DNA of 64,000 nucleotides from an uncultured Paludibacter sp. (GCA_937927845.1 CALFXE010000026.1:1-64000); one strand, 5' to 3'; positions 35,027 through 45,103 are shown, numbered from the stretch's first letter. Notes: generated by a model not told the origin, from the sequence alone. Program-made: numbers and translations.

Positions 35027-35950
35027 TTATCTCTTCTTTCTCAATCCCGCTGCACCTCGTATTTCCGGAGAGATTTCGTTTAGCCAGCCTGCTTGTTGAA
35101 ATACAGCGGATTGTATCTTGATAAATCGAATATTGTCGAGATGAATGAAATTTCCGGCTTCATCAACAGCATTACTTATGTCAAAGAGATTTGAACCTTT
35201 TGATGTATCATAATCTTTTCCGGAATTGTTTTCTGCATAACCCCATTCAAAGCGATTTTCCGGAACTGTCCAGTGTGCTGCACCATTAACAGGATTATTC
35301 TCGTATGCATCCGGTAAACGAGTGCCTTTAAACTTAATCTCGTTCGTCAATGTGTATTGCCACCACCATCCTGAAGTGTACGCACTACCATATCCTGAAT
35401 GCAAAACACCCTCATTGCCACTAACATCACGCCATACAATATCTGAACTATCAGAGGTGGCTTTGTAATATGTCAATTCGAAATCTCGTATCGACTCTGC
35501 AAACTGACTGCCTTTCAATTCATACCAAGTATCATTTGGAAGATTATCTCCATTCTCATCTTTCATCACATATACAACTGCCGGCTCAGGACTTGCTCCT
35601 TTAAGTGCAAAAACTTCAAAATCATAACCATCAACATTGGGGATATCTTCCGAAAATCCTGCAATAACATAACCACCAAAGCCACCTAAATATAGCCAAC
35701 CAATATGTTTTGCCGGATTTCCTATTATGTTTATTGTGTCTGAAGGTGTGGCTACAGAGGCGTGTTGACCGGGTGCATAAACATACTCAAAGACTTTAGA
35801 CAAATAGATGGTTGAATCATTCTCTATTTCTAAATCTTTATCCTGGTCTATTTCTTTTGGTTCACATGAACTTAAAACAACAATTAAAGCAAGTAAAACG
35901 TAAACTGTAGCCTTAAAAATATATATTATCGAAATTTGATTTACTTTCAT
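35027..35950 (-). CDS. Surface lipoprotein related to the N-terminal half of the B12-locus DUF4465 protein
   Basis: The 307-aa lipoprotein (lipobox VVLSSC near residue 29) has VFEYVYAPGQHAS, GGFGGYVIAGFSEDI, PAVVYVMKDENGDNLPNDTW, KFKGTRLPDAYEN and AVFQQAGWLNEISPEIRGAA. The same landmarks occur in residues about 30-290 of the 57623 protein (EYKPAPGQHINR, AYGGYVVVGFDH, GVLQEAGWLGETSTEV). Relatives of this family often accompany TonB-dependent receptors and propeller proteins in Bacteroides. Here it stands alone behind the DUF2027-Smr gene, 16 nt downstream. A role in binding a cofactor or metal complex at the surface is inferred. Confidence 0.7.
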   Translation of the reverse strand: MKVNQISIIYIFKATVYVLLALIVVLSSCEPKEIDQDKDLEIENDSTIYLSKVFEYVYAPGQHASVATPSDTINIIGNPAKHIGWLYLGGFGGYVIAGFSEDIPNVDGYDFEVFALKGASPEPAVVYVMKDENGDNLPNDTWYELKGSQFAESIRDFELTYYKATSDSSDIVWRDVSGNEGVLHSGYGSAYTSGWWWQYTLTNEIKFKGTRLPDAYENNPVNGAAHWTVPENRFEWGYAENNSGKDYDTSKGSNLFDISNAVDEAGNFIHLDNIRFIKIQSAVFQQAGWLNEISPEIRGAAGLRKKR

Positions 35951-35966
35951 TATTCAATTTAAACTC

Positions 35967-37046
35967 TTATCTGATAGTTACCATTGTTGCACCAAAACCA
36001 TATTCTCTGAACGATGCATCCTGATATTGATATGATTTATACTGTGTTTTTAGTAGTTTTACAATCTCATTCCTCAATATCCCTTCACCCTTACCATGGA
36101 TAAACACTATTTTCTGACCTTTTCTATGCTTGTTTTCTTCAAGGGTTGATTTGAATTTATCAATCTGCACTTTTAGCATATCGGCATTACTTAGTCCGGA
36201 TGTATTATCTAACAGTTCGTTAATATGTAAATCTACTTCAATTTTTTCAGTATTGGGTTTCGACTTTTCTTTATGTAGACTGGGTTTATTATACGGTTCT
36301 TTTTGAAACATAGCTTTTTTTATATCATCAGCAGAAATTTCAGCATATAATGTTTCTTGAGTATTTTTTAATTCGAAAAGTAAAGCCGGTTCTTCAAAAT
36401 ATTCATTCTCTGTAAAACTATGTAATTTGTATAATTTCAGTGGTGCAATTCGTAAATTTATATCTATTGCCGACTGATATTCATATATTTTATCTTTTTT
36501 ATACGGAATTATTTGTACTTGTAGATTTTCCCAGTCGTTCAGTTCTGTGTTTACAATAGTTGCCAAATTTTCCTGAATATTAGGCTCAATAATTCCATTT
36601 GCAACAGATTTTCTTTGTCCGCTATCACCAATAATTAAATTATAAAATAGAAAATAATTGCTGTCATTAACCAATACACAATCGAAAGTAGAAACACTTA
36701 AATTCTTTATATTATTTGGAATAAACGCAAGAAAAGCCTGTAACTTATCACCTTCGGCAGTTTCTATTATTTCTATTGGCTCAGATTCTTCAATTTTTAT
36801 CTTTTGCCCTATGTCTTGTACGATTTGCGCATCCGGCTTTTGGCTAAAGTCCTTCACAGGAAAATTCGTTTCCATATTGACTTTGGGAACAACAACACAT
36901 TCTGTTTCAAGTACCGGCACTTCAAAGCCATCTTCATCCTCAACATAGATAAGTCCTTTTTTTGTATCGATATTAGTTACTAAACCCCCTCCTGTCGAAT
37001 TAAGAAAACGAACTGTATCGCCAATCTTTATTTTATTTAACTGCAT
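35967..37046 (-). CDS. DUF2027 and Smr domain protein (MutS2-related)
   Basis: The 359-aa protein has the DUF2027 N-terminal beta domain (KIKIGDTVRFLNSTGGGLVT, GFEVPVLETECVVV) and a C-terminal Smr domain: VDLHINELL near residue 272, then KIVFIHGKGEGILRNEIVKL (the HGxG motif) near 325. Smr domains nick or cleave branched DNA or mRNA on collided ribosomes. This two-domain arrangement is typical of Bacteroidetes, where its role is not established. It is divergent from queA, with overlapping promoters in between. Confidence 0.85.
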   Translation of the reverse strand: MQLNKIKIGDTVRFLNSTGGGLVTNIDTKKGLIYVEDEDGFEVPVLETECVVVPKVNMETNFPVKDFSQKPDAQIVQDIGQKIKIEESEPIEIIETAEGDKLQAFLAFIPNNIKNLSVSTFDCVLVNDSNYFLFYNLIIGDSGQRKSVANGIIEPNIQENLATIVNTELNDWENLQVQIIPYKKDKIYEYQSAIDINLRIAPLKLYKLHSFTENEYFEEPALLFELKNTQETLYAEISADDIKKAMFQKEPYNKPSLHKEKSKPNTEKIEVDLHINELLDNTSGLSNADMLKVQIDKFKSTLEENKHRKGQKIVFIHGKGEGILRNEIVKLLKTQYKSYQYQDASFREYGFGATMVTIR

Positions 37047-37053
37047 ATTTTAT

Positions 37054-37071
37054 TACTTTTGCACAAAAATA
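37054..37071. promoter_or_regulatory. Divergent -7 boxes for queA and the Smr gene
   Basis: TACTTTTG (plus, 37054-37061) faces queA and TATTTTTG (minus, 37071-37064) faces the Smr gene. Both match TAnnTTTG, and the boxes are only 2 nt apart, so the two directions should compete for polymerase. Neither has a clear -33 TTTG. Confidence 0.5.
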
Positions 37072-37090
37072 CAACAATTTACTGATTCAC

Positions 37091-38320
37091 GTGAATAATA
37101 TCTCTAACATCCCTTCCATTCTTATTGATGAATATGACTATAGTTTACCTGATGAACGAATAGCTAAATATCCTCTTAAAGAAAGAGATACATCAAAATT
37201 ACTTCTATATAAAAATGGAATAATTAGTGAAGATATTTTCTATAATGCTGTTAATCACTTACCGGAAAATTCTCTTTTAGTCTATAATAACACGAAAGTA
37301 ATACATGCTCGTTTAATATTTCAAAAATTGACCGGTGCATTTATCGAGATATTCTGTTTAGAACCTCTTTTTCCTTCTGATTATGCTTTATCATTAAGCT
37401 CTGTAAATGAATGTGTTTGGTTGTGTCTTGTCGGAAATCTCAAAAAATGGAAGCATGGCTGTTTAAATAAATCAATTTCAATCGATGGTATTGAAATTAT
37501 TTTAGAAGCAAATATTATAGTCTCTGAAGGCAATACTCATCAAATTAAATTCAAGTGGAACAATAATAATATCAGCTTTGCTGAAATTTTGGATACGGTT
37601 GGCGAACTGCCTATTCCGCCTTATTTACATCGCAAAGCAGAAGAGAGCGATAACACTACATATCAAACTGTTTATTCAAAAATTCAAGGTTCTGTTGCAG
37701 CTCCAACTGCCGGACTTCATTTCACTGAAAGCGTACTTAATAGTCTGAATACCAAGAATATCAATATTGAAGAACTGACTTTGCATGTTGGTGCAGGTAC
37801 TTTTCAGCCTGTAAAAAGCAAAAATATTATCGACCATCAAATGCATACTGAAGTGATTGCTGTTAGGAAATCAACAATAGAAAGTCTTATTAACAACATT
37901 GGTAATATCATAGCAGTTGGGACAACTTCCGTAAGAACACTCGAAAGTTTATATTATGTTGGTGTTAAAATCATCAATAATGCATTGACATCAGATGGTA
38001 AAATACATATTGAGCAATGGGAGCCTTATAATCAGACAACTGACATTTCGTCTGATATAGCCTTGAGTGCAATAGTCGATTATTTGAGTCAAAATAACTT
38101 AGATGTATTACATGCTCAGACGCAAATAATCATACAGCCAGGATATAAATTCCGGATAATTAAAGGTATGTTCACTAACTTCCATCAACCACGAAGCACT
38201 TTACTACTGTTAGTTTCAGCATTTACAGGTAACGATTGGAAAAAGATTTACGAATATGCTTTAAATAATGATTTCAGATTTTTGAGTTATGGTGACAGTT
38301 CATTACTATTAAAAGATTAA
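37091..38320 (+). CDS. queA: S-adenosylmethionine:tRNA ribosyltransferase-isomerase QueA
   Basis: QueA transfers and rearranges the ribosyl part of S-adenosylmethionine onto 7-aminomethyl-deazaguanine in tRNA, giving epoxyqueuosine. The 409-aa protein has YDYSLPDERIAKYPLKERD, LVYNNTKVIHARL, GELPIPPYLHRKAEESD, TVYSKIQGSVAAPTAGLHFT, ELTLHVGAGTFQPVK, GTTSVRTLES and NFHQPRSTLLLLVSAF. The start is GTG 37091. It is somewhat longer than the E. coli enzyme, as in other Bacteroidetes. Confidence 0.94.
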   Translation: MNNISNIPSILIDEYDYSLPDERIAKYPLKERDTSKLLLYKNGIISEDIFYNAVNHLPENSLLVYNNTKVIHARLIFQKLTGAFIEIFCLEPLFPSDYALSLSSVNECVWLCLVGNLKKWKHGCLNKSISIDGIEIILEANIIVSEGNTHQIKFKWNNNNISFAEILDTVGELPIPPYLHRKAEESDNTTYQTVYSKIQGSVAAPTAGLHFTESVLNSLNTKNINIEELTLHVGAGTFQPVKSKNIIDHQMHTEVIAVRKSTIESLINNIGNIIAVGTTSVRTLESLYYVGVKIINNALTSDGKIHIEQWEPYNQTTDISSDIALSAIVDYLSQNNLDVLHAQTQIIIQPGYKFRIIKGMFTNFHQPRSTLLLLVSAFTGNDWKKIYEYALNNDFRFLSYGDSSLLLKD

Positions 38321-38406
38321 CTGACATTTTATCACATGGCAAAGAATTTGACTAACACAGGCTCTGAAATAAGTAAGCTTATATATTTACAATAAAAACA
38401 ATTACT

Positions 38407-39075
38407 ATGGTTTGGATTATTTTCGGTATCGTTGCATTATTAAGTTTTATAGTACAAAGCAGTTTAAATTCGAAAATCAAGAAGTACTCGAAAATTCCTA
38501 TTGGAATGACAGGTAAAGAAGTTGCAGAAAAGATGCTTGCAGAGAATGGTATTACTGATGTTAAAGTTATAAGTACACAAGGCAAGCTGACTGACCATTA
38601 TAACCCTGCAAATAAAACAGTTAATCTTAGCGAAGGCGTATATAGTTCGTCAAGTGTTGCTGCAGCAGCAATTGCGGCTCACGAATGTGGACATGCCGTT
38701 CAGCATGCTACTGCATATGCTCCCTTAAAAATGCGCTCTGCATTAGTTCCGGTAGTAAGTTTCGCATCCAATTGGGTACAATGGGTATTGTTAGCAGGTA
38801 TCATACTTTTAGAGAGTTTTCCGCAGTTGTTATTAGCCGGCATAATATTGTTTGCACTGACAACTTTATTCAGTTTTATCACTTTACCCGTAGAAATTAA
38901 TGCCAGTCAGCGTGCATTAGCTTGGTTGAGTAATGCCGGAATTACAAATTACTCTACTGCCGAGCCGGCAAAAGACGCTTTAAAAACAGCAGCTTACACA
39001 TATGTTATAGCAGCATTAGGTTCACTGGCAACCTTATTCTACTACATAACAATTTTTATGGGAAGAAGAAATTGA
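38407..39075 (+). CDS. Membrane zinc metallopeptidase (YugP type)
   Basis: The 222-aa protein belongs to the YugP-like neutral zinc metallopeptidases. It has an N-terminal membrane helix, GMTGKEVAEKMLAENGI, LTDHYNPANKTVNLSEGVY, the zinc site AAHECGHAVQHA (HExxH-type HECGH near residue 94), and at least three further hydrophobic helices. Its substrates are not known. It is convergent with ftsZ, with only 3 nt between the stops. Confidence 0.88.
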   Translation: MVWIIFGIVALLSFIVQSSLNSKIKKYSKIPIGMTGKEVAEKMLAENGITDVKVISTQGKLTDHYNPANKTVNLSEGVYSSSSVAAAAIAAHECGHAVQHATAYAPLKMRSALVPVVSFASNWVQWVLLAGIILLESFPQLLLAGIILFALTTLFSFITLPVEINASQRALAWLSNAGITNYSTAEPAKDALKTAAYTYVIAALGSLATLFYYITIFMGRRN

Positions 39076-39078
39076 TTC

Positions 39079-40365
39079 TTATCTCCCTTTTATCTTTCTC
39101 AACCAACTTGGTATTTCTGAAGATTTTTGTATAATTTCATCATTATCAACATTATCTTCATCTAAGGTTACAACCTCAAATTCTTCATCATCTAAAGGCA
39201 ATTCTGTTTGAACATATGAAGGGCTTTTAGATGGTGTACCATAATATGTATCCATAGATTTCTCAATATTACTCTGTGTATCAGGTTCTATATCAGCTTC
39301 TACTGTGATATCTTCATCATCTATGCCGACAGTATTAATAGGTTCTTCGTAATTACTTTTATTTTTAGATGATGCAGCAGGCATACCGGGTATATCAGAA
39401 ACTTCATATCCTGTTGCGATAAGAGTAATCTTTACACTTTCGCCCAAGGAATCATCATAAGTTGCTCCCCAAATTACTTGAATTTCCTCACCTATAGAAG
39501 CCATAAACTCATTAATCTCATTGACCTCTTCCATCTTTATCTGATGATCGGTAGAGCAATACAGATTTAACAGCACTTTACTTGCACCACGAACATCATT
39601 GGTATTCAGCAACGGAGAGTTTAGAGCATTTTTAATAGCATTCGTAATTCTCTTTTCACCTGAGGCGAAACCTGTATTCATAATTGCGATATTACCATTC
39701 TTTAGGATTGTATAAACATCAGCAAAGTCGGTGTTGATATATCCGGGAACTGTAATTATTTCCGCTATACTTTTAGCTGCATTTGTCAACACATCATCAG
39801 CTTTAGCAAAAGCGTTAGACAACTCCAGATCAGGAAATATCTCCTTCAGCTTTTCATTATTGATGACCAAAAGTGCATCTACATGTTCGCTTAATGCTTG
39901 AACTCCTTGAAGTGCTTGCCTTATTTTTAATTTCCCTTCGAAAGCAAATGGTATAGTAACAATTCCGACAGTCAGAATCCCCAACTCCTTAGCTGCTTTA
40001 GCAACTACGGGCGAGGCTCCTGTACCGGTGCCCCCTCCCATTCCGGCAGTGATAAATATCATCTTAGTGTTATTTTTCAACACTTCTTTTACTCTGTCGA
40101 TTGACTCTTCTGCTGCTTGTCGCGCTGCTTCAGGTATTCCTCCTGCACCAAGTCCTTCGCCCAATTGTATTTTTAACGGAACAGGAGAATGTCGCAAAGC
40201 CTGATTGTCGGTATTACAAACAACAAATGAGACATCCCTGATACCTTGATTATACATATGATTCACAGCGTTACCACCACCACCTCCAACTCCAATAACT
40301 TTTATTATCGAGTGAGATATAATAGGTAAATCTAACAATGGCAACAATTCTTCATTATTTTCCAT
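39079..40365 (-). CDS. ftsZ: Cell division protein FtsZ
   Basis: FtsZ is the tubulin-like GTPase that forms the division ring. The 428-aa protein has IKVIGVGGGGGNAVNHMY, the tubulin signature MGGGTGTGASPVVA, NNEKLKEIFP and the T7 loop region INTDFADVYTIL. An acidic variable linker follows, and it ends in the conserved peptide EIPSWLRKIKGR that binds FtsA. It is the last gene of the dcw cluster, separated from ftsA by a family A repeat. Confidence 0.97.
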   Translation of the reverse strand: MENNEELLPLLDLPIISHSIIKVIGVGGGGGNAVNHMYNQGIRDVSFVVCNTDNQALRHSPVPLKIQLGEGLGAGGIPEAARQAAEESIDRVKEVLKNNTKMIFITAGMGGGTGTGASPVVAKAAKELGILTVGIVTIPFAFEGKLKIRQALQGVQALSEHVDALLVINNEKLKEIFPDLELSNAFAKADDVLTNAAKSIAEIITVPGYINTDFADVYTILKNGNIAIMNTGFASGEKRITNAIKNALNSPLLNTNDVRGASKVLLNLYCSTDHQIKMEEVNEINEFMASIGEEIQVIWGATYDDSLGESVKITLIATGYEVSDIPGMPAASSKNKSNYEEPINTVGIDDEDITVEADIEPDTQSNIEKSMDTYYGTPSKSPSYVQTELPLDDEEFEVVTLDEDNVDNDEIIQKSSEIPSWLRKIKGR

Positions 40366-40417
40366 AACTTTATTCTATATTGAATGTTTATATTATAAGT
40401 CTTATATGTTCCTTTTA

Positions 40418-40489
40418 AGTTACACAATGTTTCACAATGTATTGCACAATGTTACTCTGTGTTTCCTCTGTGATACTCTGTGAAATTAT
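40418..40489. repeat. Dispersed repeat family A, short inverted unit
   Basis: AGTTACACAATGTTTCACAA, then TATTGCACAATG and CTCTGTGATACTCTGTGAAA: a shortened unit in the same orientation as the one at 21950. It lies between ftsA and ftsZ, within the operon. Confidence 0.85.
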
Positions 40490-40507
40490 TACTATTTAAA
40501 ATTGAGT

Positions 40508-41797
40508 TTAATTATTTTTCAACTCTGTATCATCTTCAAAAAATCTAAAAAGACCTTGCCCGATAAGATCGGTAATAGCTGATAATCCTTTTTTCTTCTT
40601 CTGAGGTCTTTGTTCAACTGTCTTATTTTTCATCCTAAAATCATGTGCAAGAACTGCATTCCCAATAATTTGAGCATATGATAAATCATGATACTTGATG
40701 GGTGTATCTTCTGTAAGCCATTCTGAATGATCACCGTAACGCACTGGCAGACCGGTTTTAATCTCAAAATATTCTTTTATCTTACTTAGCTTTGCTGCAC
40801 CCCCCGAAACAATTATACCGTTTGGTAATTGCGATTCATATCTTTCTATAATATTGAAAACCGGTTGAAACATTTCATCTAACCTTGCTTCTATAACCAT
40901 AGCCAAATCGGTATTCTTCACAAAAACATTCGATTCATTAGGTATTGTTGCCGGTATACTGATTTTCAATGGCTTTTCAACAAATTCTTCCATTGAAACT
41001 CCAAATTTACATTTCAACTTTTCAGCCTGCACCTCATTCAGACCTAAGGATTGAATGTCTTTTGTTATATTATTGCCCCCTAATGGAAGTACCATTAAAT
41101 ACTGCATTATTTCATTTCCATAAATGATAATTGTAGTTTTAGAATAGCCCATATCTATAACCACACAACCTTCTTTTCTGTCTTCTTCTTCTGTTACAGC
41201 TATTGCAAAAGCTTCCGCTGCCAATGGTAAATATTCTACTTTGTAAGTACCAATTCTGTCCATTAACTTCTGAAACCGATCTTTGATGAGTGCACTTCCA
41301 ACTACCAAATTGAAGACTATTGTAATCTCAGACCCATACATTTTTATCGGAGAATTTACGTCTTTTCCATCTATAGAATATGATACAGGTTTTATGTCAT
41401 ATATCTCAACACCCTCTACACCAATCAATTCCTCACATTCTTCGGTCAATGCTTTGATGTCATCTTTATCTATTGGCTTGCTTTTGTTTAGCTGTGCAGT
41501 AATTGATTTTGAGATTACTTTCATGCTTCTTCCTCCTAAAGCTGATGAAAATCGTGTAACTGTTTTTGTTATTTTCGAGCTATTTATAAGCTCTTTTATA
41601 ACTGATGTTACATTAAAAGCAATACCTGAAGGCTGTTCAATTATACCATATTTAATATTTTCTGTTTTTCTCAATTCATCCGATATAATTCTAACTGCAT
41701 TATCCTCCTGTATTTCAGCAGATATAGCTCGAAGCCCCGTACCGGCAAAATCAAGTGCTATTAACATATTTGTTTCGTCCTTTTCTCTCATATACAT
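40508..41797 (-). CDS. ftsA: Cell division protein FtsA
   Basis: FtsA is an actin-like ATPase that tethers FtsZ to the membrane. The 429-aa protein has the phosphate-2 segment CVVIDMGYSKTTIIIYGN, ALGGRSMKVISKSI in the SHS2/1C domain and the adenosine motif GIIVSGGAAKLSKI. The first phosphate loop is divergent (ALDFAGTGLRAISAEI rather than an IGTTK type). Near the C-terminus LIGQGLFRFFEDD can form the amphipathic membrane-targeting helix. The start could be ATG 41797 or 41791. Between ftsQ and ftsZ. Confidence 0.92.
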   Translation of the reverse strand: MYMREKDETNMLIALDFAGTGLRAISAEIQEDNAVRIISDELRKTENIKYGIIEQPSGIAFNVTSVIKELINSSKITKTVTRFSSALGGRSMKVISKSITAQLNKSKPIDKDDIKALTEECEELIGVEGVEIYDIKPVSYSIDGKDVNSPIKMYGSEITIVFNLVVGSALIKDRFQKLMDRIGTYKVEYLPLAAEAFAIAVTEEEDRKEGCVVIDMGYSKTTIIIYGNEIMQYLMVLPLGGNNITKDIQSLGLNEVQAEKLKCKFGVSMEEFVEKPLKISIPATIPNESNVFVKNTDLAMVIEARLDEMFQPVFNIIERYESQLPNGIIVSGGAAKLSKIKEYFEIKTGLPVRYGDHSEWLTEDTPIKYHDLSYAQIIGNAVLAHDFRMKNKTVEQRPQKKKKGLSAITDLIGQGLFRFFEDDTELKNN

Positions 41798-41816
41798 TTA
41801 AAATACAGCAATTTAA

Positions 41817-42548
41817 CTAAAACTTAACACCTACAATTTGATTTTCATATTGAACGTCAATACTTTTATACCTGTTCCACCCTATAACATTAAAACATTG
41901 AGTATACAATCTCTGCACATCATTCAACTTTTTATCATAATTTTCTAATTTGCCCAATAAAATTATTGTGTTTCCTATACGAGGAATTAATTCAACTTTT
42001 AAATCGTCGGCTATATGAATTTGAGATATTTGTGCATTCCAAAAAGCATCTTTTTCTATATAACTTATGAAATCGAAAAGCTCTGACGTAGCCATCGTCT
42101 TGGTAACCCTACCGGTAACTATCGGCACATAAGCCATTGAAAATAAGGGTATAGGCATTATATTTCTTTCTTTATCTACATAATAATTATCGTTTGTGGC
42201 AACAATCATCTTTGGTTCTCTCAGGGCAACTTCTAAATAAGTATATCCTGTAGGAGTATGATAGCAAACAGCTCTTTTTATCAAAGGATTTTGTTTCAGA
42301 AAGTGTTCTATTCTGTCGGTTTGAAGCTGATTAACCATTGTTCCGATAGGATGTATTCCCTCATTATTCAGCATTTGATGTATCTCTCCTTCATTAACAA
42401 GTTGCACCGGACCTTTTATATTCACTGTCAAATTCTTACAAAAAATATCTTTATCAGTCTCAAAACTAACAAAAACAAAAACTAAGTATGCTAAAACAAC
42501 TAACACACTTAAACTCATAAAGATATATTTGACAACTTTCCAATTCAT
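41817..42548 (-). CDS. ftsQ: Cell division protein FtsQ
   Basis: The 243-aa bitopic protein has a short cytoplasmic N-terminus, one membrane helix (residues about 9-29) and a periplasmic POTRA-like and beta domain (VNEGEIHQMLNNEGIHPIG, REPKMIVATNDNYYVDKERN, DVQYENQIVGVKF). FtsQ links early and late divisome proteins. Identification rests on weak family motifs plus position: it overlaps the murC start by 4 nt and precedes ftsA. Confidence 0.88.
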   Translation of the reverse strand: MNWKVVKYIFMSLSVLVVLAYLVFVFVSFETDKDIFCKNLTVNIKGPVQLVNEGEIHQMLNNEGIHPIGTMVNQLQTDRIEHFLKQNPLIKRAVCYHTPTGYTYLEVALREPKMIVATNDNYYVDKERNIMPIPLFSMAYVPIVTGRVTKTMATSELFDFISYIEKDAFWNAQISQIHIADDLKVELIPRIGNTIILLGKLENYDKKLNDVQRLYTQCFNVIGWNRYKSIDVQYENQIVGVKF

Positions 42549-43951
42549 ATCATCTCATCAGTATTGTTATCTTTCTTTTTAGCTTTGAGAATATCTCTAA
42601 TTTGTGGTACTAATGCCTCAATATCACCTGCTCCAAAAGTAACTAAAACCTCTAAATCATCTTTTTGTTCAATAAGTTCCAACAATGATTTTTTCGGACA
42701 GTACATCCTATTTTGCAAAGTCATTTTACTAAGCACAAGTTCCGGATTAACACCTTCAATCGGCAATTCTCTCGCAGGATAAATATCTGTCAAAATTAAT
42801 TCATCGAGTGCCGACAGTGACTCTGCAAATTCATCAACAAAATCTCTTGTGCGTGTATATAAATGTGGCTGAAAAATGCCTGTAATCTTTTTATCGGGAT
42901 ACATTTCACGAATAGATTCTATACCTGCACTCAATTCTTTCGGATGATGTGCATAATCGTCAATATACACAATATTGTCATCTTGATAAATAACATTAAA
43001 ACGTCTGTAAACACCTGAAAAAGAAGATAATCCTGTTCTTAACTCTTCTGATGTTACACCGCCTAACCATGCAAGTGCCATTGCTGCTACACTATTTTCA
43101 ACATTTATTTTTACCGGCACTCCTAATCTGACATCTGCAATTGTGTCGGTAGGTGTTACAAAATCAAACTTAATCTCCGTTGGTGATATTCGAATATTTT
43201 CTGCATGAAAATCGCCACCCTCATCCATAGAATAAGTGAACAGTTTTACTCCTTTTTGAAGTTCTGGGTTTATATCAATGCCTTTTCTTATTATCAATAT
43301 TCCACCAGGCTGCACAAGCGAAGCAAAGTATGCAAAGCTTTCTTTCATTGCCTGATGCGTTTCATATATATCCAAATGATCGGCATCGGCAGAGGTTATA
43401 ACTGCCATATATGGTGTTAGATGATGGAACGATCTATCGTATTCATCAGCCTCAATTACAACGAAATTACTTTCTTTAGACAGCAATAAGTTGGATTTAT
43501 AATTATTGGATATACCTCCTAAAAACGCATTACAATCAACATGAGACTGTTTAAACAAATGTGCTGTTATAGTTGATGTTGTCGTCTTGCCATGTGTCCC
43601 TGAAATACAGATTCCTTTGCTTTGTCGAGTTATAGATCCAAGAATTTCAGCTCTTTTCATTATTCTATACCCTTTTTCCTGAAAAAATCTCAATTGTGCA
43701 TGTTCGTTTGGTATAGCCGGTGTCAATACAACTAAAGTTTTATTTTTATCCAAATATTCCTGAGGTATTTCTGTAACAGCTTCTTCATATGTAACATATA
43801 TTCCTTCAGTCTCCAAGGTTTTTGTCAACATAGTATGCATACGATCATAGCCTGCCACTTCAAAACCCTGAGTCTTATAATAACGTGCGATTGCACTCAT
43901 GCCAATCCCGCCAATCCCTAAGAAATAAAAATGTGTAAATTTATTCATCAA
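42545..43951 (-). CDS. murC: UDP-N-acetylmuramate-L-alanine ligase MurC
   Basis: MurC adds L-alanine to UDP-MurNAc in the cytoplasm. The 468-aa ligase has the Rossmann start FLGIGGIGMSAIARYYKTQG, the ATP loop CISGTHGKTTTSTITA, EADEYDRSFHHL and DDYAHHPKELSAGI. The length is normal. It lies 33 nt after murG and overlaps ftsQ. Confidence 0.96.
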   Translation of the reverse strand: MMNKFTHFYFLGIGGIGMSAIARYYKTQGFEVAGYDRMHTMLTKTLETEGIYVTYEEAVTEIPQEYLDKNKTLVVLTPAIPNEHAQLRFFQEKGYRIMKRAEILGSITRQSKGICISGTHGKTTTSTITAHLFKQSHVDCNAFLGGISNNYKSNLLLSKESNFVVIEADEYDRSFHHLTPYMAVITSADADHLDIYETHQAMKESFAYFASLVQPGGILIIRKGIDINPELQKGVKLFTYSMDEGGDFHAENIRISPTEIKFDFVTPTDTIADVRLGVPVKINVENSVAAMALAWLGGVTSEELRTGLSSFSGVYRRFNVIYQDDNIVYIDDYAHHPKELSAGIESIREMYPDKKITGIFQPHLYTRTRDFVDEFAESLSALDELILTDIYPARELPIEGVNPELVLSKMTLQNRMYCPKKSLLELIEQKDDLEVLVTFGAGDIEALVPQIRDILKAKKKDNNTDEMI

Positions 43952-43984
43952 TTTTCTGTTCGTTAGATTATTTCCACTAAATAT

Positions 43985-45103
43985 TTAATTAATCAATTTA
44001 ATTATCTCATCAACTATTCTCTCTGAAGAATTTAATTCTGCTAAATTAACAATATTTTGACTAAGAGTAAGCATCTTTTGCTCATCATGTAATAAACTTA
44101 TTGATTCTGAAATCATTAAGCTTGCGGCATCTGCATCTTTTATCATAATTGCAGCGTTTCTATTTGCCAATGCCAAAGCATTTTTAGTCTGATGGTCTTC
44201 TGCAACATTTGGAGATGGCACTAAAATTACCGGTTTACCAAGTAAGCACAATTCTGAAATTGAACCGGCTCCTGCTCTCGAAACAATCAAATCGGCCACT
44301 GAATAAGCATAATCCATACGTGTAATAAACTCTGTAACAATGATATTTGCTGATTTTATTTTACTAAATGCTTGTTGTGCATCTTTAATATAATATTTTC
44401 CTGTCTGCCAGATTACTTGTATGTCTGATTTTGCTAATTGCTCAAGATGTGCAATAACACTCAAGTTTATTGTGCGTGCTCCCAAACTCCCTCCTACTAT
44501 TAATATTGTCTTTTTCGAAGCATCAAGATTAAAATAATTGAATGCTTCAGCGGCTTTATTGGGAACTAAAAACAAATCCTGACGTACCGGATTTCCTGTC
44601 TTAACTATCTTTTCTTCCGGAAAATAACGTTCCATATTATCATATGCAACACAAATCTTTTTTGCTTTTTTAGCTAATAGCTTGTTTGTTACTCCTGCAT
44701 ATGAATTCTGCTCCTGTATTAATGTCGGGATAGAAAATGCTGATGCTGCACGTAAAATTGGTGCACTCGCATAACCTCCCACTCCAATAACAACATCAGG
44801 TTTGAAACGGCGAATTATCTTTCTTGCCTTAATAATACTTCGGAATAAATTATATAATACTTTGATATTCCGCAACATATTCTTTCTGTCGAACCCACTT
44901 ACCGGTAATCCTTCTATCGGATAACCTGCTGTCGGAACCTTTTCCATTTCCATTCGTCCCAATGCTCCTACAAATAGAATCTCAGGATTTGAACATCTGG
45001 CTCTTAACTCATTAGCAATACTGATAGCAGGAAATATATGACCTCCCGTACCTCCTCCACTGATAATGAATTTCTGCTTGTTATGTAAATTCTTCTTCAT
45101 CAT
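43985..45103 (-). CDS. murG: UDP-N-acetylglucosamine:lipid I GlcNAc transferase MurG
   Basis: MurG makes lipid II on the inner face of the membrane. The 372-aa GT-B enzyme has ISGGGTGGHIFPAISIANEL, GVGGYASAPILRAA, QEQNSYAGVTNKLL, VGGSLGARTIN and the UDP-GlcNAc site SRAGAGSISELCLLGKPVI. The start overlaps the ftsW end by 23 nt, supporting coupled translation. Confidence 0.96.
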   Translation of the reverse strand: MMKKNLHNKQKFIISGGGTGGHIFPAISIANELRARCSNPEILFVGALGRMEMEKVPTAGYPIEGLPVSGFDRKNMLRNIKVLYNLFRSIIKARKIIRRFKPDVVIGVGGYASAPILRAASAFSIPTLIQEQNSYAGVTNKLLAKKAKKICVAYDNMERYFPEEKIVKTGNPVRQDLFLVPNKAAEAFNYFNLDASKKTILIVGGSLGARTINLSVIAHLEQLAKSDIQVIWQTGKYYIKDAQQAFSKIKSANIIVTEFITRMDYAYSVADLIVSRAGAGSISELCLLGKPVILVPSPNVAEDHQTKNALALANRNAAIMIKDADAASLMISESISLLHDEQKMLTLSQNIVNLAELNSSERIVDEIIKLIN

